64,000 nucleotides of DNA from JAIQFV01 sp041494885. GTDB lineage: Bacteria; Acidobacteriota; Terriglobia; JAIQFV01. The translations under genes were made by a program, and so were the position numbers. Shown here piece by piece: positions 8,652 through 18,026 of this stretch (position 1 is the first letter of the stretch; each line of letters starts with the position of its first letter). The stretch covers positions 62,001-126,000 of the forward strand of contig JBGQBO010000004.1 in the NCBI GenBank assembly GCA_041494885.1, given 5' to 3'. The notes under the pieces are model-generated. The model did no database searches. It was not told the DNA's origin and worked only from the letters and a program-made list of their open reading frames with translations.

Positions 8652-10250
8652 ATGCCCTTGCATATGAAGTCCTGTGAGTTGGAGAAAACAGATTTCTTGA
8701 TTGTGGGAAGCGGCGTCGCCGCCATGCGCTGTGCCCTTGCTCTCGCCGACGCGGGCAACGTCCTGATGCTGACGAAGCAGTGTTCCCTGGGTCAACCCTC
8801 CAAGCATTCCAATGGGGTGATCGCCATCGCCTCCAGCGACGAAGAAGAAATTCGGCTTCATTACGATGACACGGTGTGCGCCGGAGAAGGGTTATGCAGG
8901 ACCGAGGCTGTCAAAGTCTTGGTCGAGGAGGGTCCTCGCTACATCGAGGAACTCATCTCATGGGGAGCCTCTTTCGAGCGCCATACGGCAAAGGTCCTTT
9001 TGCCCAAGCAGGACGCCAAAGCACGTCCCTATATCTTCAAAGGGCGTTCTCAGACCACCACGAATGAAATCCTGGAAACATTGCACAAACGACTAGTGTC
9101 CCTACCGAATGTCAAAGCGCTGGTAAATACTGCTGCGGAGGATTTGATCCTGGTGAACGGCTCTCTTGCGGGGGCGCATTACTGCGATCTGAAGACGGGA
9201 CGCCGGCATACGGTGACCGCGAAGGCGGTGTTCGTGGGTACTGGGGGAATGGGCCAACTTTATCCCGAGACCACGAACTCCGAACTTTCGACCGGCGACG
9301 GTCTGGCTATCGCCTTCCGGGCCGGGGCCGAATTAAGCGACATGGAATTCATTCAGTTCCATCCCACCGTTCTTTATTTGAAAAACGCCCCCCGTGTTTT
9401 GCTTCCGGAATCTTTGCGCGCCGAAGGGGCCTATTTGCGCAACGCAGACCTGGAACGATTCATGCACCACCATCATCCCCAGGAAGAACTTGCTCCCCGC
9501 GATGCAGTTAGCCGGGCCATCATGATGGAGATGATGAAGACTCAGAGTAGTTACGTTTATTTGGATTGCACGCATCTTGATTCCGAAATCCTGAAGAAGC
9601 GGTTTCCCGGTGTTTATCAGATGTTCCTGGAATTCAATATCGATATTTCCGAGAACATGATCCCGATCCACCCTGCGGCGCATTATTGCATTGGGGGCAT
9701 CAAGATCGATACACAAGGAAAGACCTCCCTCCAAGGGCTTTATGCGGCCGGAGAGGCTTCCTGTTCCGGCGTTCACGGGTCCAATCGCCTGTCATCGAAT
9801 TCCCTCCTGGAAAGTCTTGTATTTGGCGCCCGGGCAGGCGAAACGATGCGCGGTGAAGGGTGTACAACCCAAGGCATAGTGCACTCCAATGGTCATTCCG
9901 AAAAGACCCCTCCAACGGGCAAGGTTCGAATTTCGCCCGAAGAAATGGGTGCGCGATTGAAAAAATTAATGTGGCAGAATGTTGGCGTCATCCGCACCGG
10001 GCAGAATCTCAGGCAAGCCCTCCAGGAGCTTGGAGAATATGAGACCCACTCCCGGCCGTGCGACACTCCCCCGCACGATTTGCGGTTGCGCAACCTGCTC
10101 TCGGTGGCCTCTGTCGTTACGTCCTCGGCGCTGGCCCGCGAAGAAAGTCGCGGGGCACACTACAGGGAAGACTTTCCGCTCCGAAAGGATGCAAGGTTCT
10201 CGAAACACTCCAGCATTTCGAAGAGCCGTCCGGTCTGCTTCACCGATTGA
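8652..10250 (+). CDS. nadB: L-aspartate oxidase
   Basis: 532 residues from ATG 8652. It oxidises L-aspartate to iminoaspartate, the first step of de novo NAD synthesis, and belongs to the succinate-dehydrogenase/fumarate-reductase flavoprotein family. The FAD dinucleotide fold is at residues 15-35 (FLIVGSGVAAMRCAL), followed by SKHSNGVIAIA, GTGGMGQLYPETTN, MEFIQFHPT, the active-site HPAAHYCIGGI, and the flavin-binding YAAGEASCSGVHGSNRLSSNSLLESLVFG. The C-terminal helical domain is short. GGTGGAG at 8641-8647 favours ATG 8652; ATG 8649 and 8664 are alternatives. No nadA or nadC is in view. The antiporter gene starts 16 bp downstream. Confidence 0.94.
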   Translation: MPLHMKSCELEKTDFLIVGSGVAAMRCALALADAGNVLMLTKQCSLGQPSKHSNGVIAIASSDEEEIRLHYDDTVCAGEGLCRTEAVKVLVEEGPRYIEELISWGASFERHTAKVLLPKQDAKARPYIFKGRSQTTTNEILETLHKRLVSLPNVKALVNTAAEDLILVNGSLAGAHYCDLKTGRRHTVTAKAVFVGTGGMGQLYPETTNSELSTGDGLAIAFRAGAELSDMEFIQFHPTVLYLKNAPRVLLPESLRAEGAYLRNADLERFMHHHHPQEELAPRDAVSRAIMMEMMKTQSSYVYLDCTHLDSEILKKRFPGVYQMFLEFNIDISENMIPIHPAAHYCIGGIKIDTQGKTSLQGLYAAGEASCSGVHGSNRLSSNSLLESLVFGARAGETMRGEGCTTQGIVHSNGHSEKTPPTGKVRISPEEMGARLKKLMWQNVGVIRTGQNLRQALQELGEYETHSRPCDTPPHDLRLRNLLSVASVVTSSALAREESRGAHYREDFPLRKDARFSKHSSISKSRPVCFTD

Positions 10251-10266
10251 GACCCATCCCATCTGA

Positions 10267-11511
10267 ATGAGACAAAAAATCAACCTCTTTCTCCTCGGAC
10301 TGGCACGTTTCAGGTCCGGCCAAGCGATCCAACCGGAGGGGTCCACCTTGGCGGCCCTCTGGACATTTCCCAGCGTGCTGGTCGCTTCCCTGATGATCGC
10401 CTGGGCCGCTGAAGCGGCGCAGTTCCTGATCTCCCAGGGGCTGGCCCTTGCCATACTGGCGTGGTTGCAAACGTTACCCGAGTTTGCGGTCGAATTCGTC
10501 ATCGCCTGGGAGAAGAGGGTCGACCTGATGACGGCCAATCTGACCGGCTCATTGCGTCTTCTGGTCGGGCTGGGCTGGCCACTGATCTATGCCACGGCAG
10601 CATTCTTTAACCGCCGAAAGACCAAACAGCCCCTTCGCGAGATTGTGCTCGAACGCGAGCACGCGGTGGAGGTCGTCTCCCTGGGGGCCCCCATCCTTTA
10701 CTTTTTTGTTATTCTCCTCAAAGGGACACTCACGGTTATTGACAGCATTATCCTGATGGTCCTCTATTTCGTGTACCTCTATATTCTTCAAAAAATCCCG
10801 CCCCAGAGCGAAGAGAAGATCGAAGAACTGGAATATGTGCCCCGTAAGATTATGACCTCGTCACGTCGCGTGCGGAATACCGCGATCATCGGCCTCTTTC
10901 TGGGGGGCGGCATGATCATGTATTTTGTGGCGGAGCCGTTCCTTCACAGCATGCTTCTGCTTGCCGTGTCCGTTGGGGTCTCTCAGTTTGTCTTTGTCCA
11001 GTGGGTCGCTCCGTTCCTGTCGGAGTTTCCAGAAAAGGTTTCTGCCCTCTATTGGGCGCGAACCGTCAGGAATGCACCCTTGGCCCTGATGAACATGGTG
11101 TCATCGAATATTAATCAATGGACGTTATTGGCCGCCATGCTGCCGATTGTCTATTCCATCCGGATGGGCGCGGTCACGCCCATTCCATTCAGTGCCTACC
11201 AGAAATTGGAGATCGCTCTAACCATTTCACAGTCGCTCCTGGGACTGGTACTGCTCATCAACATGCGCTTCAGCTGGTTTGAAGCCTGTCTTCTGTTCAC
11301 CCTTTGGTTTGTCCAGTTTGCATTTTCAGCAGTGATCCCCAGTGAATCCTTCTTCTCAGTCCATCTAATCGTCACCATCCTCTATTTTGTCTGGTCTGCG
11401 GTGGAGCTGAGCCGGATGGCGTTTGGAGCCCGTGAATTCACCGCCTTCAAAGTCTTCCGGGATCTCGCGAAAACTCATCTGACCAGGCACGCTGAAGCTG
11501 GCAAGAAATAG
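10267..11511 (+). CDS. Sodium/calcium exchanger-like (CaCA superfamily) membrane antiporter
   Basis: 414 residues with roughly ten hydrophobic segments. Two inverted alpha-repeat-like motifs can be read: TLPEFAVEFVIAWE near residue 65 and SSNINQWTLLAAMLPIVYS near residue 280, resembling the TSLPE and N-x-N-x-x-x-LP motifs of cation/Ca2+ exchangers. A charged cytoplasmic loop (QSEEKIEELEYVPRKI) separates the halves. The likely role is cation exchange across the inner membrane; the ion is not predictable. It begins 16 bp after nadB, so it is probably co-transcribed, although no functional link is obvious. An intrinsic terminator follows at once. Confidence 0.7.
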   Translation: MRQKINLFLLGLARFRSGQAIQPEGSTLAALWTFPSVLVASLMIAWAAEAAQFLISQGLALAILAWLQTLPEFAVEFVIAWEKRVDLMTANLTGSLRLLVGLGWPLIYATAAFFNRRKTKQPLREIVLEREHAVEVVSLGAPILYFFVILLKGTLTVIDSIILMVLYFVYLYILQKIPPQSEEKIEELEYVPRKIMTSSRRVRNTAIIGLFLGGGMIMYFVAEPFLHSMLLLAVSVGVSQFVFVQWVAPFLSEFPEKVSALYWARTVRNAPLALMNMVSSNINQWTLLAAMLPIVYSIRMGAVTPIPFSAYQKLEIALTISQSLLGLVLLINMRFSWFEACLLFTLWFVQFAFSAVIPSESFFSVHLIVTILYFVWSAVELSRMAFGAREFTAFKVFRDLAKTHLTRHAEAGKK

Positions 11512-11551
11512 AAAAGCCAGCGACCGCATGGGGCGGCTGCTGGCTTTCTTT
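11512..11551 (+). terminator. Rho-independent terminator after the nadB-antiporter unit
   Basis: AAAGCCAGC (from 11513) pairs with GCTGGCTTT (ending 11547) around a GC-rich loop, followed by CTTTAAAG. It begins next to the antiporter stop codon and lies between convergent genes. The T-run is short. Confidence 0.7.
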
Positions 11552-11637
11552 AAAGAAGGACGGTGCCAGAGCTTCATCTCTGGCCGGCGCTATCCAATCT
11601 GTGACCCTCTCTCTCCCGCTGAACCTGACGGTGCCAC

Positions 11638-12519
11638 TCAAAAGGGAAAAGGGAGTCTTCTGCGACCATAACGATCGTCACTACCGCTCTGACGCGAGGG
11701 TGGTCCGGGACGCTCATAGTAGCGATCGCTCGAGGGGTCCCGTGCGAAGTGGGTCAACTCACCTTCATCAAAAACGAGATTCCGATCAAGGGTCATATCA
11801 ACTTCTGTCCCCCGATAAAGATCAACCTCATTGCCCCGCTGTGCCAAAGCGATTATCAGCCCGGCGACAGCTCCCGCTCCCGCCCCAATAGCCGTGCCCA
11901 CACCCGGATGTCCGGAAGCGGACCCGGCAATTGCTCCGATGGAAGTCCCCGCAGCTCCCGTTGTGGCAATGGTCCCGGCGTCCCGGCCCTTCGTCCCCGC
12001 GGCCTCAATCTTCCCTTCCTTCAAGTTCCCGGGGATCCGGGCGTCGGCCTGAGACACGGTCGCTGTGAAATCGCGCGTGGTTCCGTTGGGCAGCGTGAGG
12101 CTGTCGAACCTCAGATACATCTCGGCCCGACCCTTGCCGCGGCCTGAGCGCTTGACCTCGGTAATGGTCCCGCGCACATAGCTGCCCACAGGGATCACCA
12201 CCCGATTCCCCACCGTAATGGGGAACATGGTTTCCAAATAGACCGGATCACCAGACCTGGCATTTCGAGAGCTCACAAAATTGACCACAGACAGCGGAAC
12301 GCGTGTCCCCGAAGGAACAATGACTTCCCGGCGTTCCACCCTAGGATCCTCAGGCACCGCTGGCGCCGGCGTTGATCCGGGCACTGCACCTGCCTCTTTC
12401 ACATCCTCCGACTTTTTCGGCGGTTGTTCTTGCGAGGGACTCTGCGCCCAAACGATGCTGACGAGTCCCAGCAGGAGAACCGTGAATAGCGGCATCCGGC
12501 TCCACTTCTTTGTCAACAT
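11638..12519 (-). CDS. Exported glycine-zipper protein with TrbI-like beta domain
   Basis: 293 residues. ATG 12519 is preceded by GGAGG six bases upstream, which excludes the in-frame ATG at 12531. A Sec signal peptide (LFTVLLLGLVSIVWAQ, cleavage after AQS-like text) leads to a Pro-rich linker. A beta domain follows (IPSGTRVPL-type start, VVIPVGSYVRGTITEVKRSGRGKGRAEMYLRFDSL), then a glycine zipper (IGAIAGSASGHPGVGTAIGAGAGAVAGLIIAL) that could insert into a membrane. The tail is Arg/Tyr/Pro-rich. The layout resembles TrbI/VirB10-like and outer-membrane glycine-zipper proteins. Its function is unknown, and it is a single gene, convergent to the antiporter. Confidence 0.65.
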   Translation of the reverse strand: MLTKKWSRMPLFTVLLLGLVSIVWAQSPSQEQPPKKSEDVKEAGAVPGSTPAPAVPEDPRVERREVIVPSGTRVPLSVVNFVSSRNARSGDPVYLETMFPITVGNRVVIPVGSYVRGTITEVKRSGRGKGRAEMYLRFDSLTLPNGTTRDFTATVSQADARIPGNLKEGKIEAAGTKGRDAGTIATTGAAGTSIGAIAGSASGHPGVGTAIGAGAGAVAGLIIALAQRGNEVDLYRGTEVDMTLDRNLVFDEGELTHFARDPSSDRYYERPGPPSRQSGSDDRYGRRRLPFPF

Positions 12520-12857
12520 AATTCCTCCCATGTCACGGATTCTTTTGGCTATTCCATCTTGCTGAGATGCCGGCCCTGTTTACAACCCAGGGCTTATGAG
12601 GATTGAATCTCTGCGGCGAATGGGTTCCCCTCTTCAACCGGCGTGAACGGCCTTAATACGCCGCTCTCTATTATACTCCTCTTTGACCACTTGTCGCTCA
12701 AGGCGTTCATCCTTCTCGCCGCTAACCACATAGATTCATAGGCGATTGTTTTGGTTGTTTAGGGAGGTGAGTTATGCCTCGCCAAATTGACTCTACCAGG
12801 GGGGCTCGTGTAAGATGAGTGCGGTTTTTTTGCCTTTGAGTGTGGACTCATAACGAG
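12520..12857. other. Intergenic spacer between divergent envelope genes
   Basis: 338 bases separate the glycine-zipper gene (leftward) and the transglycosylase gene (rightward). The stretch must hold both promoters. No clear -35/-10 pair, hairpin or small gene stands out. Confidence 0.5.
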
Positions 12858-14777
12858 ATGGTATCCTTCAACAGCCGGATGAAATACGCTAAATTCCTCC
12901 TTCCCCTGGGTTTGGCGTTGGCCCTCGCCTCTTGTGACAGCGCCGGCCCCAAGAAAAAGCCGGTGGTTATCCCTCCCGTGGTTTCGGTTCCCTCCCCCGC
13001 CCTCTCAAAGCTTCCGGTGCCGGATAGTTATCCCCTTCCGCCGGTCCTCGCCCCTGCACCCTTTGACGCAGCCGAACGAGTCATCGAGCAGGCGGAGGAA
13101 AACTATCGTCGCGGAGAGGAGGATTACCGGCAGGGGCACCTGGATCGCGCCAAGAAATCGTTCGACCTTGCCGTGGAAATAATGCTTCGATCCCCCGTTC
13201 CGTTGCACTCTGACGAGCGGCTGGAGAGAGAGTTTGATAGTCTGGTGGATCGAATTCATGGATACGAAGTGATTGCCTTCAAGGAAGGGGACGGCTTCAC
13301 CACACAGAAATATGAACCGGCTCCTTCGGATGAAATCTTAGCCATCGAGACCTTCCCTTCAAGAATTGACGAAAAGCTCAAGGCGACGGCCGAAAAGGAA
13401 TTGGCCGAGGTCAAGCATGATCTTCCCATTACCGTGAACGAGCGGGTCCTGAATTTTCTTGATTACTTCACCCGGGGGCGTGGTCGGGGGGCGATGGAGA
13501 ATGGACTCCGACGGGTCGGTGCCTTTCGACCCATGATCGATCGCGTTCTTCGGGAGACCGGGGTGCCCGAAGACCTCATCTATCTCGCCCAGGTCGAGAG
13601 TGGATACCAGCCACTGGCACTTTCCAACAAGAAGGCGAAAGGGATTTGGCAGTTCGTTCCCTTTCGGGGGGCGGAGTATGGGCTCGTACAGAACTGGTGG
13701 GTTGATGAGCGGCAGGATCCGGAAAAATCGACCCGCGCGGCGGCCCAGCATTTGAAGGATCTGTATGAGAATTTCGAGGATTGGTATTTGGCCATGGCCG
13801 CCTATAACTGCGGTCCGGGGGGTGTTCAAAAGGCCATTGAACGCTCCGGTTATGCCGATTTCTGGCAGATGGCTGCGCACCACGTCCTGCCGCTTCCAAC
13901 CGAAAACTATGTCCCCGCCATCCTGGCGGTCACCATCATTGCAAAGAATCCGGGAAAGTACGGGTTCAATGTCGAACCCCTGCCCCCGCTTAAGACTGAG
14001 CGAGTTGTTGTGTCCACTCCGACAGATCTGCGGTTGATCGCGGAAACCATCGATACCTCGGTTGAGACGCTTCAGTCGTTGAACCCGCAACTGCTTCGAA
14101 TGGCAACGCCCCCAAACGAACCCGATTTCCAGCTCAATCTCCCTCTCGGGACGAAAGAGAAGTTTCTTCAAGAGATAGCTTTAATTCCGGAGGACAAGCG
14201 CGTACTCTGGCGCCGTCATCGGGTGACTGCGGGAGAGACGCTTTCGACGATTGCGAATAAATACCGCACTACGGTGAGCGCCATCGCACAGGTCAATGAA
14301 CTGGCCCAGGGGTCCGTACTGGAGGAAGGGACCAAGGTTGTCATTCCTGCCACGACTTCAAACTTAAGGACCTCGCTTGTTAAACATCGCGTGGAGCGGG
14401 GAGAAAACCTGGCAAACATCGCGGCCAGGTATGATGTAACGCCGAGCGAGCTTCGCAAGTGGAACCGGCTGGGAGTGAATACCAAACTTCGCCCCGGCCA
14501 GCGCCTGACCATCCGCATGGCAACTGAAGATCAGCCCGGACGCGCCACCGGCAAACCTGCCGCACATGCGAAGGCTTCACCCCATCCTGCCTCACGGAAG
14601 GGCACTCCTGCGGGGCGTCCCTCAACTGTCGTCCATAGCGTCCGCTCGGGCGAGACGCTTTTTTCAATTGCTCAGAACTACAACACCACGGTGGAGTCCT
14701 TGAAACAAATCAACGGGATCCACAACGCCCGGCAGCTTCGGGTCGGAGAGAAGATCCGGGTCAGCGTTGCTCAATGA
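12858..14777 (+). CDS. mltD: MltD-like lytic murein transglycosylase lipoprotein with three LysM domains
   Basis: 639 residues from ATG 12858; ATG 12879 is equally possible, and neither has a strong Shine-Dalgarno. A lipoprotein signal ends in LASC (Cys26). A Pro-rich linker and a helical, TPR-like stretch (AEENYRRGEEDYRQGHLDRAKKSF) precede the SLT domain, whose catalytic Glu247 lies in AQVESGYQP, followed by KAKGIWQFVPFRGAEYGL and AMAAYNCGPGGVQKAI. Three LysM repeats follow, beginning near residues 454, 511 and 593 (HRVTAGET, HRVERGEN, HSVRSGET). It cleaves peptidoglycan glycan strands from the outer membrane while the LysM units hold it to the wall. It appears complete and is transcribed alone. 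Confidence 0.92.
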   Translation: MVSFNSRMKYAKFLLPLGLALALASCDSAGPKKKPVVIPPVVSVPSPALSKLPVPDSYPLPPVLAPAPFDAAERVIEQAEENYRRGEEDYRQGHLDRAKKSFDLAVEIMLRSPVPLHSDERLEREFDSLVDRIHGYEVIAFKEGDGFTTQKYEPAPSDEILAIETFPSRIDEKLKATAEKELAEVKHDLPITVNERVLNFLDYFTRGRGRGAMENGLRRVGAFRPMIDRVLRETGVPEDLIYLAQVESGYQPLALSNKKAKGIWQFVPFRGAEYGLVQNWWVDERQDPEKSTRAAAQHLKDLYENFEDWYLAMAAYNCGPGGVQKAIERSGYADFWQMAAHHVLPLPTENYVPAILAVTIIAKNPGKYGFNVEPLPPLKTERVVVSTPTDLRLIAETIDTSVETLQSLNPQLLRMATPPNEPDFQLNLPLGTKEKFLQEIALIPEDKRVLWRRHRVTAGETLSTIANKYRTTVSAIAQVNELAQGSVLEEGTKVVIPATTSNLRTSLVKHRVERGENLANIAARYDVTPSELRKWNRLGVNTKLRPGQRLTIRMATEDQPGRATGKPAAHAKASPHPASRKGTPAGRPSTVVHSVRSGETLFSIAQNYNTTVESLKQINGIHNARQLRVGEKIRVSVAQ

Positions 14778-14991
14778 GCGGAGCCCCAATTCTCTTTCCC
14801 CTCGATCAGGGGAACAGCCCCCATCCAACCCAACATCCGATAGGAAAGATAGGATTTTAGGGCACTCCTCAGGCCACGCGTTTTGAGAACTGACGGTTCA
14901 AGAGTGGTCTCAGACACGGGAACGAGGATTCCTGAAAAGCGATAATCCCTTCCGCCCCCTGACGCAATTTTGGGGATATGAACGAAATGTC

Positions 14992-15387
14992 TTACTGCCG
15001 AATTTCCTTGGCTTCAGTCTTTCGCTGAAGGGTGGAAGGAGGCAGAGGAAACTCCATGGAGTTCTGTGGCTGTCTTCCTTTGGCAAAGAGACTTCCCCAC
15101 TCGCACATGGCATCAATGACTGGCTTAAGACTTTTCCCCCACCCCGTGAGGGAGTATTCCACCTTGGGTGGAACTTGTGCGAAAACCTCGCGGTGCAGGA
15201 TTCCATCCCTTTCCATCTCACGGAGTTGTTGCGTCAACACCTTTTGAGTCACCCCGTTCATGCTCCGCTGCAATTCAGAGAATCTTTTCACCCCATGAGA
15301 AAGATGGTAAAGAATCGGAACTTTCCAACGACCTCCGATCACGCTTAACGTCATCTCGGCCGGGCACTTTGTACGTTTCCGTATCAT
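14992..15387 (-). CDS. HxlR-family winged-helix transcriptional regulator
   Basis: 131 residues. The HxlR/DUF24 opening KCPAEMTLSVIGGRWKVPILYHL is present with its conserved Cys, then FSELQRSMNGVTQKVLTQQLREMERDGIL (recognition helix) and the VEYSLTGWGKSL wing. Members often sense electrophiles or aldehydes through that Cys and control nearby reductases. It is divergent from the S1C protease and alcohol dehydrogenase genes, so control of the dehydrogenase is plausible but unproven. Confidence 0.88.
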   Translation of the reverse strand: MIRKRTKCPAEMTLSVIGGRWKVPILYHLSHGVKRFSELQRSMNGVTQKVLTQQLREMERDGILHREVFAQVPPKVEYSLTGWGKSLKPVIDAMCEWGSLFAKGRQPQNSMEFPLPPSTLQRKTEAKEIRQ

Positions 15388-15674
15388 GAAGCTCTCCCGC
15401 TTGGTAACTTTTTGGTGAGTATATCACTCAAAAGTGCCCTCTTCACAAGCTGAAATCTTCGTGGTAAAGGGTGTGTTCATTCACGGAGGGGAGATCGGGT
15501 CCGGACGTGGAAGTCTCGCGCATCCCGGGTAAGAAGACTCCATTCTTTTTCGGGGGTGAAGGCCCGAGCCGGATGTTGAGAGTGCGGTGGCACGTTCGAG
15601 GTTATTGTGAACACTTATCCAACTTCGCGGGTGTTCACGGAAGACACACCATGGGAAGAAAAGGAGCCATTCCA

Positions 15675-16736
15675 ATGAATGAGATTATTACCCTTTCTTC
15701 GTTCCAGGAGGGATATCCCGATAATTCGAAATCGGCTAATCTTCCGAGCCTTTCGGATGACCCCCTGCTGGATACTTACTCTCAAGCGGTGATTCGAGTG
15801 GCCGAGAAAGTGAGCCCCTCGGTGGTGAATATTGATGTGGTGCAGGAGGCTGGAAACCGCCGATCCCCCAGCCCGAAACTTCGCCGAGAGACACACGGGA
15901 GCGGTTCGGGATTCATCTTCACGCCTGACGGTTTCATTCTGACGAACAGTCATGTGATTCACCATGCAGCCCGTATTGAGGCAGTTCTGTCGGATGGGAG
16001 AAAATTTGAAGCGGACCGCGTCGGCGACGATCCGGAGACAGACCTCGCCGTCATCCGCATCCATGCCCCCAACCTGTTGCCTGCCATCTTGGGGGATTCG
16101 CAATCGATTAAAGTCGGCCAACTCGTGGTCGCCATCGGCAACCCCTATGGTTTTCAATGCACCGTCACGACGGGGGTTGTCAGCGCTCTCGGCCGCTCTC
16201 TTCGGTCGAGATCGGGACGCCTCATCGAGAACATTATCCAAACCGACGCCGCCCTGAACCCGGGCAACTCGGGAGGGCCGCTGGTCACATCGAGGGCGGA
16301 GGTCATCGGGGTCAATACCGCTGTCATCCTTCCGGCCCAAGGGATTTGCTTTGCCATTGCCATGAACACGGCGAAGTTTGTTGCGGCACAACTGATTAAA
16401 AGCGGCAGGGTCCGGCGAAGCTACGTTGGCGTGACGGGGCAGGCTATCGCTCTCCATCGCAGGGCCGTCCGTTTTCACAACCTGCCGGTGGAGAGCGGCG
16501 TGCTTGTGGTGTCAGTGGAGCCCGGGAGCCCGGCCGAGACGGCAGGACTCGTGGAAGGCGATGTGATCGTCGACTTCGGCGGGGAGGCTGTGGGGGGAAT
16601 CGATGACCTGCATCGGTTTCTCACTCAGGAAAAAGTCGGTGCGAGTACCTCGCTGACCCTTCTGCGGGGGGTGGAGAAAGTGAATCTCTTCGTGGTGCCG
16701 GAGGAAGCAAAGACGAGCGCGAACGATCCCGATTAA
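15675..16736 (+). CDS. S1C (HtrA/Deg-like) serine protease with one PDZ domain
   Basis: 353 residues. ATG 15675 is set by AAGGAG at 15661-15666; the frame is open further upstream, but that part is unlike the family. The catalytic triad reads His93 (TNSHV), Asp123 (ETDLAV) and Ser199 (GNSGGP). One PDZ domain covers about residues 245-340 (YVGVTGQ..., SPAETAGLVEGDVIVDFGGEAV). No signal peptide or membrane helix precedes the protease domain, whereas most Deg proteases are exported. Either the protein is cytoplasmic or an atypical export route is used. The zinc dehydrogenase follows after 73 bp, possibly in one transcript. Confidence 0.88.
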   Translation: MNEIITLSSFQEGYPDNSKSANLPSLSDDPLLDTYSQAVIRVAEKVSPSVVNIDVVQEAGNRRSPSPKLRRETHGSGSGFIFTPDGFILTNSHVIHHAARIEAVLSDGRKFEADRVGDDPETDLAVIRIHAPNLLPAILGDSQSIKVGQLVVAIGNPYGFQCTVTTGVVSALGRSLRSRSGRLIENIIQTDAALNPGNSGGPLVTSRAEVIGVNTAVILPAQGICFAIAMNTAKFVAAQLIKSGRVRRSYVGVTGQAIALHRRAVRFHNLPVESGVLVVSVEPGSPAETAGLVEGDVIVDFGGEAVGGIDDLHRFLTQEKVGASTSLTLLRGVEKVNLFVVPEEAKTSANDPD

Positions 16737-16809
16737 GCGGTCACCTGGAGGACTCGGTGGAGAATAAATTTAACGGTTCTGATTCACCCTTTAGAAAGGA
16801 AGGTCAACT

Positions 16810-17793
16810 ATGAAAGCAGCAGTGGTACCTGCGGTCCATGGCAAATGGGAAGTTAAGGACATTGCCACACCCAAGCCCCTCGCCGATCAAGTGCTGATCA
16901 AGATCTACGCCAGCGGGCTTTGTTATACGGACGTTCACATCACCGAGGGGATGATACCCACGGAGTTTCCCCGGACTCTGGGTCACGAACCGGTGGGAGA
17001 GATTGTCGAGGTGGGCTCGGCCGTACGAACCCGCAAGGTTGGCGATCGCGTGGGGGTCCCCTGGATCCAGGCATCGTGCGGGCGGTGTGAATGGTGCTTG
17101 CGCGCCAAGCCTCTCTTTTGCGCCCAGCAAGTGGGAACCGGAGTCCATACCCAGGGCAGTCACGCGGAGTACATGCCCGCTTTTGCGACCTCAACCATGT
17201 TATTACCTGAAAATCTGTCCTATGAACAAGCAGCGCCGATCTTCTGCGCGGGCTATACCGTGTGGAGTGGATTGCGTCTGGCCGAGCCCAAGCCCCACGA
17301 GCGAATTGCAGTGCTGGGTATCGGCGGACTGGGTCATCTCGGACTGCAATACTCCAAGGCGGCGGGCTTTGAGACCATTGCCATCACTCATTCGAAGGAT
17401 AAGGAGAAATTCGTCCGTGACCTGGGCGCTGACGAAGTGGTGGCCAGCGGTGAGGCGCTGCGCGCCTCGGGGGGAGCGGATGTCATTCTGGCAACCAGCA
17501 ATTCTTACAAAGCCACCTCAGATGCCTTGAAAGGATTGCGCCCTGATGGCAGATTGGTATTGATGGGTGCCTCGAACGAAACACTCGAGGTCACGGCGGA
17601 GCTCATCTTCCTGCGGGGTAGGATCATCGGTTCAACTCAGAACCACCCGGAGTATCTTTACGAGGCACTCGACTATGCGGCAAAGGGTAAAGTGAAAGTG
17701 ATTGAGGAGACCTACAAGCTGGAGGAGATTGGGAAAGCGTACGAGCGAGTCGCCAACGGGCAAGTCCGCTTCCGGGCAGTGATCACCCTTTAG
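16810..17793 (+). CDS. Zinc-dependent alcohol dehydrogenase, MDR superfamily
   Basis: 327 residues from ATG 16810, preceded by AGAAAGGAAGG. Catalytic zinc ligands are Cys38 (SGLCYTDVH), His59-Glu60 (GHEPVGEIVEVG) and Cys146 (PIFCAGYTVW). The structural zinc site is Cys90, Cys93, Cys96 and Cys104. The NAD(P) Rossmann loop is GIGGLGHLGLQYSKA. This matches the AdhP/CAD-like class that oxidises primary alcohols or reduces aldehydes in the cytoplasm. The divergent HxlR regulator upstream suggests aldehyde or electrophile-responsive control, which is an inference. All ligands are intact. Confidence 0.93.
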   Translation: MKAAVVPAVHGKWEVKDIATPKPLADQVLIKIYASGLCYTDVHITEGMIPTEFPRTLGHEPVGEIVEVGSAVRTRKVGDRVGVPWIQASCGRCEWCLRAKPLFCAQQVGTGVHTQGSHAEYMPAFATSTMLLPENLSYEQAAPIFCAGYTVWSGLRLAEPKPHERIAVLGIGGLGHLGLQYSKAAGFETIAITHSKDKEKFVRDLGADEVVASGEALRASGGADVILATSNSYKATSDALKGLRPDGRLVLMGASNETLEVTAELIFLRGRIIGSTQNHPEYLYEALDYAAKGKVKVIEETYKLEEIGKAYERVANGQVRFRAVITL

Positions 17794-18026
17794 ACTGGCC
17801 CATGCGCGTTGTTGAAGCAAACCAATCGCCGAGTCGCCGTGTCGCGTAAAGGGCGACGACTTCCGGCCAGGGACGCGTAGTTCACTCGCCTTGGCGTTCC
17901 AGGCGTCTCATGCAGTGATGTCTGGATTGTGCGATTGGAATTCCTCCGTCGCCAGTTTTTGTAGAACCTCTCGTGTTTATGAGTTCAACCCTTTCCTTAT
18001 CACAGTTCTGACCTTTAGCTTCGATC

